From Clostridia bacterium (GTDB lineage: Bacteria; Bacillota; Clostridia; Christensenellales; Aristaeellaceae): 12,378 nt of DNA. The translations under genes and the position numbers were made by a program. Where the stretch lies: NCBI GenBank assembly GCA_016296675.1, contig JAEDIV010000077.1:1-12378 (forward strand), given 5' to 3'. Each line of letters starts with the position of its first letter. Within the stretch, counting starts at the first letter, position 1. Below are positions 7,658 to 12,378 of the stretch, piece after piece. A model generated the notes under the pieces. That model saw nothing but the letters and a program-made list of their open reading frames with translations. It was not told where the DNA came from and did no database searches.

Positions 7658-8407
7658 CTATCCGAAGCGCCCGGTAATATAGTCTTCCGTTCTCTTGTCC
7701 TTCGGAACCGAAAACAGTTTTTGTGTGTTGTCGTATTCAATTACTTCGCCCAAAAGGAAAAATGCCGTCCAGTCGGAAATGCGCGCTGCCTGCTGCATGT
7801 TGTGCGTTACCATAACGATTGTGTATTGCTTTTTGAGCTGCAGGGCGAGATCCTCGATTTTTCCGGTGGAAATAGGATCGAGCGCCGAAGTGGGTTCATC
7901 CATCAGCAAAACTTCCGGCTCCACCGCCAGCGCGCGGGCAATGCACATTCTCTGCTGCTGACCGCCGGATAAACCCAGCGCATTTTTCTTAAGCCGATCC
8001 TTCACTTCATCCCAAATAGCCGCATTTCGAAGACTGCGTTCAATGATATCGTCAAGCTTTGCCTTGCTGCGCACGCCATGCGTTCTGGGACCAAATGCAA
8101 TGTTGTCGTAGATGCTCATAGGAAAGGGATTGGGCTTTTGAAATACCATGCCCACGCGCTTTCTGAGAAGGGCAGCATCAATATCTCGATAGATATTCAC
8201 GCCATCCAGAAAAATCTCTCCGTCAATTCTACAGCCTTCCACCAGATCATTCATGCGGTTCATGGATTTCAGAAGCGTCGATTTTCCACAGCCGCTGGGG
8301 CCGATAAAAGCAGTGATTTCATTTTCACGGATCGAAAGGCTGACGTTTTTCAATGCGTGAAAATTGCCGTAAAAAAGATTCAGCCCGGAAATTTCAATCT
8401 TGCTCAT
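7658..8407 (-). CDS. pstB: Phosphate ABC transporter ATP-binding protein PstB
   Basis: This 249-residue ATPase powers phosphate import through PstC/PstA. Motifs in order: Walker A GPSGCGKST (36-44), Q-loop VFQKPNPFPMSIYDNIAFG (Q90), ABC signature LSGGQQQR (146-153), Walker B VLLMDEPTSALD (166-177), and H-loop THNMQQAARISD (H202). The QKPNPFPMSIYDNIAFG stretch and the C-terminal EDYITGRFG are diagnostic of PstB within ABC ATPases. Length is typical. Its ATG overlaps the pstA stop by four bases (ATGA), consistent with balanced production of ATPase and permease. Confidence 0.98.
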   Translation of the reverse strand: MSKIEISGLNLFYGNFHALKNVSLSIRENEITAFIGPSGCGKSTLLKSMNRMNDLVEGCRIDGEIFLDGVNIYRDIDAALLRKRVGMVFQKPNPFPMSIYDNIAFGPRTHGVRSKAKLDDIIERSLRNAAIWDEVKDRLKKNALGLSGGQQQRMCIARALAVEPEVLLMDEPTSALDPISTGKIEDLALQLKKQYTIVMVTHNMQQAARISDWTAFFLLGEVIEYDNTQKLFSVPKDKRTEDYITGRFG

Positions 8408-9231
8408 GCTTTGTTTCCTCCGATACGTCTGGCAATGAATTGAGACATGCCGTTGATGATAAAAACCATGATCAACAGTACTACAGCGGTTGCATAGCTC
8501 TCGTCCATGTGCAAACCTTCCGTAGAAATTGCATACATATGAACTGCCAGCGTGCGGCCAGAATCGAACAAACTGTCAGGCACCTTCGCTACCGTACCCG
8601 CCGTATAAATCAGAGCCGCCGTTTCGCCCACAATGCGACCAAGTGACAGTATCACACCGGAAAGGATGCCGGGAACGGCGGAAGGCAGAACAACCTTGAA
8701 TGTAGTGCGGAGTCTTCCTGCACCCAGACCAAAGCTGCCCTCGCGAAAACTGTCCGGAACCGCCAGCAAAGCTTCCTCGGTAGTGCGCATTATGGTAGGC
8801 AGCACCATGATTGAAAGCGTAAGCGCACCGGACAAGAGCGATAATTTCATTTTCAGCGCAACAACGAAGAACATGGAGCCAAACAAGCCGTAAATGATGG
8901 ACGGAATGCCGGAGAGCGTTTCTGCAGTCATGCGGATAAGCTTCACCAGCTTACTTCCGCGCGGCGCATACTCTGTCAGATAGATTGCGGCGCCGATCCC
9001 AAGCGGGACACAAACAATCATGGACAAAAGCGTCATAAGCAGCGTATTGATGATCGAAGGAAGCATGGACACATTATTGGAATTATACTCCCACGCAAAC
9101 AATTCCGGCGTCAAATGCGGCATGCCTTTGAAAAGAATATACCCTGCAATCAGCACAAGCACGCCAACAGAAAACATCATGCCCGCATACACCGCCGCGC
9201 GATAGATTTTTGCCTGAAGCCTTGCCATCAT
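8404..9231 (-). CDS. pstA: Phosphate ABC transporter permease PstA
   Basis: This 275-residue inner-membrane permease forms the phosphate channel with PstC. About six hydrophobic helices are visible (about 15-34, 58-84, 108-126, 133-150, 188-208, 247-267). Family motifs are TLSGIPSIIYGLFG (105-118), the cytoplasmic EAA-type loop EGSFGLGAGRLRTTFKVVLP (164-183) that docks onto PstB, and LGRIVGETAALIYTAG (197-212) with the Arg and Glu conserved in phosphate permeases. The sequence opens ATGATG; I use the first ATG (9231), which makes a four-base ATGA overlap with the pstC stop and is preceded by GGAGG. The second ATG at 9228 is a possible alternative, shortening the protein by one residue. Confidence 0.97.
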   Translation of the reverse strand: MMARLQAKIYRAAVYAGMMFSVGVLVLIAGYILFKGMPHLTPELFAWEYNSNNVSMLPSIINTLLMTLLSMIVCVPLGIGAAIYLTEYAPRGSKLVKLIRMTAETLSGIPSIIYGLFGSMFFVVALKMKLSLLSGALTLSIMVLPTIMRTTEEALLAVPDSFREGSFGLGAGRLRTTFKVVLPSAVPGILSGVILSLGRIVGETAALIYTAGTVAKVPDSLFDSGRTLAVHMYAISTEGLHMDESYATAVVLLIMVFIINGMSQFIARRIGGNKA

Positions 9232-10091
9232 TCTTTCCTCCGTTTCAGAATCAGCGTCAAGCCATTGATCAGGAGAATGAAAACAAACAGCACAACCGCC
9301 GTTGCAATCAGGGCTTCGCGGTGGATATCCGCAGCATATCCCATCTCCATGACGATATTGCTGGTCAGGGTTCTAACTCCTTTCAGAAGGCTCTTCGGCA
9401 TGGAAACGCGGTTGCCGGCCACCATCATAACCGCCGTCGCTTCCCCGATTGCGCGGCCGATGCCAAGAATAATGCCCGCCATTACACCGCTTCCTGCCGC
9501 AGGCAGCACCACATGAAACACGCTGCGCTCATGCGTCGCGCCAAGCGCCAGCGCTCCTTCATAATAGTTGTCCGGGACAGCATTCAGCGCAGATTCAGCG
9601 ACGGTAATAATGGTCGGCAGGATCATCATGCCAAGCAATATGCTGGCAGTCAACAAAGACGAACCCGTGCCGCCGAAGATTTCGCGGACCGCCGGCACCA
9701 GCACCACGAGGCCGAAAAAGCCATATACAACCGATGGAATGCCCGCCAGCAGCCGGACTGCCGGGCGAAGCATTCCGGCCACGCGCTTGGAGGCAAACCG
9801 GGAAAGGAACAAAGCAGTCAGAAGTCCCGCCGGAACGCCAGTGATCAATGCGCCGGCTGTAACATAAACCGATCCGAGAATAAAGGGCAGGATTCCGAAA
9901 AGTTTCTGACCAGGCTTCCACTTTTCTCCTGAAACGAAATCCCAGACGCCGATTTTTGCCATGCCGGGAATACCGCCCGCAAACAGAAAAACGCAGATCA
10001 GCGCAACTACCAGAATCGAAACAAGGGCCGTGAAGGCGAACACTGCTTTCGCAGCGCCCTCCTTCATAGCCGAACATTTGACTTTATTCAT
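9228..10091 (-). CDS. pstC: Phosphate ABC transporter permease PstC
   Basis: This 287-residue membrane permease is the partner of PstA. It has an N-terminal cytoplasmic segment, a first helix at about 16-40, a periplasmic loop carrying GVWDFVSGEKWKP (48-60), then five more helices. Diagnostic motifs are LAGIPSVVYGFFGLVVLVP (115-133), the EAA loop EGALALGATHERSVFHVVLP (178-197) and GIGRAIGEATAVMMVAGN (210-227). I chose the ATG at 10091, not the in-frame ATG at 10124, because TGGAG lies eight bases upstream and because this start overlaps the end of pstS by only 8 bases, where the longer form would overlap by 41. It continues the operon into pstA through a four-base overlap. Confidence 0.96.
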   Translation of the reverse strand: MNKVKCSAMKEGAAKAVFAFTALVSILVVALICVFLFAGGIPGMAKIGVWDFVSGEKWKPGQKLFGILPFILGSVYVTAGALITGVPAGLLTALFLSRFASKRVAGMLRPAVRLLAGIPSVVYGFFGLVVLVPAVREIFGGTGSSLLTASILLGMMILPTIITVAESALNAVPDNYYEGALALGATHERSVFHVVLPAAGSGVMAGIILGIGRAIGEATAVMMVAGNRVSMPKSLLKGVRTLTSNIVMEMGYAADIHREALIATAVVLFVFILLINGLTLILKRRKE

Positions 10092-10926
10092 CGATTTCGC
10101 TCCACTCGGTGATTTCGCCCACATAGATGTCGCGCACCTGCTTTGTGGTCAGACCGTCCACAGGGTTGTCAAGATTCACAATCACTGCGATGCCGTCCAT
10201 CGCAATGGTCATGGGAATCAAACCGGCTTCGATTTCGGAATCCTTGAGCGCGCGGGAAGCCATGCCGATGTCGCATACGCCGTCGCGGGTAGAAGTCATG
10301 CCGGATGAAGAATCACTCTGCTGAAGTTCGATTTCAACCTTGGGATTGATGACCGCATATGCCTCGGTAAGCTTTTCCATCACAGGGGTTACAGAGGAGG
10401 AACCTGCAATCACAATCTTGCCGGACACCTTTCCCCCTTCAAAAGACGGAGCGTTCTTCGCCACTGCAATGTATCCGTTTTCCTCAATAACAGCCTGACC
10501 CTCAGCGCTCATAATGAAAGCAAGAAAATCAGAAGCGGCATCGCTCACATCAGCCAGGGTGGCAATGTTGAAGGGGCGAGCGACCTTGTAGGAACCATTC
10601 TTGATGTTTTCTACAGAAGCCTCGGCGCCATCGATCGACAAAGCCTTTACGGTATCATTCATGGAACCGAGCGAAATGTAGCCAATGGCGCATTCATTAC
10701 CGCAGACACTGGTCATCATAACGGAAGTGGAATTGGTGATGTCGCATTCGTCGGTCGTATAGTCAATTTTCCTGCCATCCGCGTTCTTCTGCTCGATGCC
10801 AAATAGTTCAATGAATGCACCGCGTGTACCGGAACCATCTTCACGTGAAATAACGTTGATCTCCTCTGCCAGCGCAAACGCGCAAGTCATCATCAAGACA
10901 AGAATCATGCTAACTGTTTTCTTCAT
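10084..10926 (-). CDS. pstS: Phosphate-binding protein PstS, circularly permuted
   Basis: This 280-residue extracytoplasmic phosphate receptor feeds PstC/PstA/PstB. A Sec signal peptide is clear (KK, hydrophobic core, cleavage after ALA at about residue 20). Both PstS halves are complete but in swapped order. Residues 22-160 correspond to the usual second half: INVISREDGSGTRGAFIE (23-40), NECAIGYISLG (78-88), NGSYKVARPF (110-119) and EENGYIAV (148-155). Residues 168-280 correspond to the usual first half: IVIAGSSSVTPVMEKL (171-186), QQSDSSSGMTS (202-212), CDIGMASRALK (218-228), AMDGIAVIVN (242-251) and VGEITEWSEI (269-278). Phosphate-contact motifs of both lobes (GSSS, SSGM, GSGTR) are retained, so it should still bind. 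No typical lipobox is seen; Cys15 is followed by AFALA and preceded by MMT. AGAAGG precedes the ATG by eight bases. Three Cys (61, 75, 79) in the first half are unusual for an exported protein. Confidence 0.92.
   Translation of the reverse strand: MKKTVSMILVLMMTCAFALAEEINVISREDGSGTRGAFIELFGIEQKNADGRKIDYTTDECDITNSTSVMMTSVCGNECAIGYISLGSMNDTVKALSIDGAEASVENIKNGSYKVARPFNIATLADVSDAASDFLAFIMSAEGQAVIEENGYIAVAKNAPSFEGGKVSGKIVIAGSSSVTPVMEKLTEAYAVINPKVEIELQQSDSSSGMTSTRDGVCDIGMASRALKDSEIEAGLIPMTIAMDGIAVIVNLDNPVDGLTTKQVRDIYVGEITEWSEIDE
10100..10104 (-). promoter_or_regulatory. Shine-Dalgarno site deciding the pstC start
   Basis: On the minus strand TGGAG sits eight bases before the ATG at 10091, within the codons for the last residues of pstS (TEWSEIDE). 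It favours the shorter pstC and means pstC translation begins while ribosomes are finishing pstS. Confidence 0.55.
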
Positions 10927-10970
10927 GTCAATTACCTTCTTTCATTGTTTTATCCCCTTGGAACAATAAA

Positions 10971-10979
10971 AGAATAGCA
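10971..10979 (-). promoter_or_regulatory. Probable pst operon promoter (extended -10)
   Basis: On the minus strand TGCTATTCT has the TGn extension and a -10 hexamer (TATTCT) about 45 bases before the pstS ATG. The -35 position holds only TTTGTT or ATTTGT. A weak -35 is typical of Pho promoters, where phosphorylated PhoB replaces -35 contacts. The leader would be about 37 bases with no obvious structure. Confidence 0.4.
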
Positions 10980-11007
10980 CCTGACCATCTCAAACAAATA
11001 CGCTTTT

Positions 11008-11046
11008 TGTAAGGTTTTTATCAAGTGTCAATATTTTCACTTTCAC
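11008..11046 (-). promoter_or_regulatory. Candidate PhoB-binding region upstream of pstS
   Basis: On the minus strand this AT-rich segment contains tandem GTGAAA GTGAAA (11035-11046), TTGACA (11026-11031) and a CTTACAA element (11007-11013). These resemble TTNACA-type Pho hexamers but do not keep a clean 11-base period. The location just upstream of the weak -35 of the pst promoter is right. This is a positional inference, not a match to a verified consensus. Confidence 0.3.
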
Positions 11047-11055
11047 ATAAAAAGA

Positions 11056-11079
11056 GGATGACTCCCAAAGGAATCATCC
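11056..11079 (-). terminator. Intrinsic terminator (minus strand) upstream of pstS
   Basis: Arms GGATGACTCC (11056-11065) and GGAATCATCC (11070-11079) pair over 10 positions with one mismatch around a CAAA loop. On the minus strand the stem is followed by CTCTTTTTATG, a good T tract, so it ends leftward transcription arriving from the relic genes and insulates the pst promoter. On the plus strand no T tract follows. The 64 bases between it and the relic stop at 11144 hold nothing I recognise. Confidence 0.75.
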
Positions 11080-11143
11080 CCGTATCTCTGTTAATGCGCT
11101 TTCAAAAGCAGCGCTCAGGATCGCACATCCCTAATTCGTCTCA

Positions 11144-11341
11144 TCAGTAGCGAATCATGTAATAAAGAACATATCCCCAGTTCAGAAGTCCATGCAGAAT
11201 CGCCCAGCCGACGGAATGCCTGTTCATATAGGATATAATCATCGCCAGCACAACTCCGAACGCGGCAAGACGCTCAGGATATCAGTTGACGGCGAAATGA
11301 AAACGCCCGCGCCTCCACACCCAGCGGTGTACCTCTTCGCC
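11144..11341 (-). pseudogene. CPBP-family (CAAX-protease-like) membrane protein, C-terminal relic
   Basis: From 11281 down to the double stop TGATGA at 11146-11141 the minus strand reads 45 residues that look like the end of a CPBP intramembrane protease-like protein: YPERLAAFGVVLAMIISYM, then NRHSVGWAILHGLLNWG, with the HGLLN histidine matching the last family motif. The same frame has an in-frame TGA at 11284-11282. Beyond it lies a short stretch with GEEVHRWVWRRG, reminiscent of the first motif (EExxxR) but one residue short. The conserved middle motif (FxxxH) is missing. This indicates a decayed or internally deleted gene. Only the C-terminal 45 residues are a confident match; the upstream part is tentative. 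It ends before a good minus-strand terminator. Confidence 0.5.
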
Positions 11342-11454
11342 GGAATTCGCTGCGGCTCCTTTCCGTAGATAAGATACTCAACAGACACATCAAAATACTC
11401 TGCGATCTTTGTCAGCGTCTCAATATCCGGCTGAGTCTTCCCCGTTTCCCCCAC
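11239..11454 (-). pseudogene. Xre-family helix-turn-helix regulator fragment, truncated at the 5' end
   Basis: The open frame begins mid-domain with GETGKTQPDIETLTKIAEYF then DVSVEYLIYGKE. This is the usual tail of an Xre HTH domain, which normally reads ISKWE.G...PDIETL.KIA..F.VS.dYL. The first two thirds of the HTH (helices 1-3) are absent; the only start available is a GTG with no ribosome site. After GKE the sequence (PQRIPAKRYTAG onward) is unlike Xre proteins and overlaps the CPBP relic in another frame. A just-upstream AAGTGG would encode the expected KW, but it is out of frame by the run of Gs. The break point lies 64 bases from the recombinase stop, suggesting that a mobile element interrupted the gene. 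Confidence 0.6.
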
Positions 11455-11472
11455 TTAAAGAAATTGGTTATG

Positions 11473-11508
11473 TATGAGTGCCTACGCCTACTTGAATAGG
11501 CACCCATA
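11473..11508. repeat. Imperfect inverted repeat next to the recombinase gene, candidate attachment-site half
   Basis: TATGAGTGCCTA (11473-11484) and TAGGCACCCATA (11497-11508) pair at 11 of 12 positions around a 12-base spacer. It lies 9 bases beyond the recombinase stop and 18 bases from the start of the truncated Xre frame. No T tract follows on either strand, so a terminator is less likely than a recombinase-binding site at the element end. Confidence 0.5.
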
Positions 11509-11517
11509 TCCTTGTTT

Positions 11518-12378
11518 TTACTCAATTTTGCCGATAAAGCGGTAGTAGATGTCAATATCCTGCTCACGCATACCGTCCACGGTGGTTGCTTCGTGAATGA
11601 CGATTTTCTCAATCAGCGTATTCAGAAGCTCCGCTGTCAGTTCGGTGGGATTGGCGTACTGCTTGATAAGAGAAATCCAAGTTTCCGCATCGACAGTTGT
11701 TTGTTTTTCAGCTTCAAGCTCTGTAGTGAGCCTTTCAATCTTCTCGGTAAGCTCCTGCTGCTCGGTCTGATATTTCTGAGACATCATGTTGAAGTTGTAC
11801 TCCGTGATACGACCATCCGACCAATCCTCATACAGCTTCGCAAACTTGCGGTCAACCTCTGTTCTGCGCTTTTCTGCTCTTGTAAGCTCTGCGCTCTGCC
11901 TTTTGGCGTTGGCGGCAAGTTCCTGTTCGCTACCTTTCAGCAAACGATGCAGAAGCTCCTTTTCATCCAACTGCGCCTGTTTTGCCAAGTCTTGTATTCT
12001 TGTCAAAACGTAGGTATAGAGATAATCATAGCGGATATAGTGGGCAGAACATTGCTTCAAACCTTGACCATATTGGCTGCAAGTGTAGTGGCTGTACGGA
12101 TTTTTGTTTTGGTTGTTCGTACCGAAGCGCATCGACCATCCGCAATCCGCACACTTCACAAGCCCCGAAAAGATTTGCGTGGTAGCGTCCTTTTGCTGTC
12201 TGCGACGGCTGGCGATCTGCTTTTGCACCTGTTCAAAGACTTCCTTGGAGATAATGGCTTCGTGGGTATGTTCCACTCTAAACCATTCTTCCTGCGGCTT
12301 GCGTACCTTTTTCTTGTTCTTGTAGGAAATGTTGGTCTGCTTGTTGTGTACGCTGTTGCCGATATAGGTTTCGTCTTT
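11518..12378 (-). CDS. Large serine recombinase (site-specific integrase), C-terminal part; N-terminus outside window
   Basis: The frame is open to the window edge, giving the last 286 residues; family members are usually about 500-560. The catalytic resolvase domain is therefore not visible. The visible part starts inside the recombinase DNA-binding domain (ETYIGNSV, then KKKVRKPQEEWFRVEHTHEA, VFEQVQ). Next comes a zinc ribbon with C76, C79 (KCADCG), C100 and C110, a long charged coiled coil (about 136-226), and a C-terminal segment ELTAELLNTLIEKIVIHEA then IDIYYRFIG, typical of clostridial transposon recombinases (DUF4368-like). The GTG at 12276 is internal, not a start. This class integrates and excises elements by double-strand exchange between short att sites. 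The C-terminus looks intact, so the gene may be functional. Confidence 0.88.
   Translation of the reverse strand, partial: KDETYIGNSVHNKQTNISYKNKKKVRKPQEEWFRVEHTHEAIISKEVFEQVQKQIASRRRQQKDATTQIFSGLVKCADCGWSMRFGTNNQNKNPYSHYTCSQYGQGLKQCSAHYIRYDYLYTYVLTRIQDLAKQAQLDEKELLHRLLKGSEQELAANAKRQSAELTRAEKRRTEVDRKFAKLYEDWSDGRITEYNFNMMSQKYQTEQQELTEKIERLTTELEAEKQTTVDAETWISLIKQYANPTELTAELLNTLIEKIVIHEATTVDGMREQDIDIYYRFIGKIE

Larger units (their letters stand above)
11455..12378. mobile_element. Left end of an integrated element mobilised by a large serine recombinase (partial)
   Basis: The boundary is inferred from three things: the Xre fragment stops abruptly near 11455, an inverted repeat follows at 11473-11508, and a large serine recombinase reads leftward to 11518. 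In many clostridial integrative elements the recombinase lies at one extreme end, with its 3' end near the junction. The rest of the element would lie to the right of the window. The exact junction base cannot be set from this sequence. Confidence 0.45.

Noticed and set aside
9210..9932. Open frame of about 240 codons on the plus strand opposite pstC
   Set aside because: The translation is rich in His, Arg, Asn and Gln with no domain; pstC on the other strand is a full match with membrane helices and EAA loop.
11026..11031. TTGACA (minus strand) as the -35 hexamer of the pst promoter
   Set aside because: No -10-like hexamer lies 16-18 bases downstream; that stretch reads CAAAAA or AAAAAG. 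It was kept only as part of the possible Pho-box region.
11473..11508. Terminator for the recombinase gene
   Set aside because: The hairpin is followed by no T tract on the minus strand, so the attachment-site reading is preferred, though an mRNA 3' hairpin remains possible.

Overview
The window comes from a low-to-mid GC anaerobic Firmicute, most likely a gut-type member of the class Clostridia. Four things point there: a three-subunit molybdenum hydroxylase of the clostridial/E. coli Xdh type, a meso-diaminopimelate dehydrogenase, a Firmicute-style pst-phoU-phoBR cluster, and a large serine recombinase with a zinc ribbon and a C-terminal domain typical of clostridial mobile elements. I cannot name the genus from sequence alone.

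Layout. Positions 1-3360 (+) hold a molybdenum hydroxylase operon in the order FAD subunit (5' end outside the window), [2Fe-2S] subunit, Mo-pterin subunit. Positions 3361-3582 are an intergenic region with a strong hairpin, a perfect 12-bp palindrome and an extended -10 promoter. Positions 3583-4569 (+) encode meso-DAP dehydrogenase (ddh). A symmetrical hairpin at 4613-4643 serves as a shared terminator between the convergent ddh and pst-pho transcripts. Positions 10926 down to 4650 (-) are one compact seven-gene operon, pstS-pstC-pstA-pstB-phoU-phoB-phoR. Its genes overlap by 8, 4, 4 and 4 nt or are separated by only 11 nt and 1 nt. Upstream of pstS lie a probable extended -10 promoter, Pho-box-like hexamers and a terminator belonging to whatever is transcribed from further right. 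Positions 11144-11454 (-) hold gene relics: the C-terminal end of a CPBP (CAAX-protease-like) membrane protein and a 5'-truncated Xre-type regulator. Positions 11518-12378 (-) are the C-terminal 286 residues of a large serine recombinase that continues past the window edge. An imperfect inverted repeat lies between the recombinase and the truncated regulator, where a mobile element probably joins the chromosome.

How the genes work together. The Xdh-type complex would oxidise a purine or other N-heterocycle or aldehyde, passing electrons from the Mo centre through two [2Fe-2S] clusters to FAD. Ddh makes meso-DAP for peptidoglycan in one step from tetrahydrodipicolinate. The pst-pho operon encodes a complete high-affinity phosphate importer together with its own sensor (PhoR), response regulator (PhoB) and signalling adaptor (PhoU).

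The most striking observation is that the phosphate-binding protein PstS is circularly permuted. The half that normally comes second (starting at the SREDGSGTR motif) is at the N-terminus directly after the signal peptide, and the half that normally comes first (GSSSVTP, SSGMTS, GMASR, DGIAVIVN) is at the C-terminus. I saw no CRISPR array, tRNA or rRNA.
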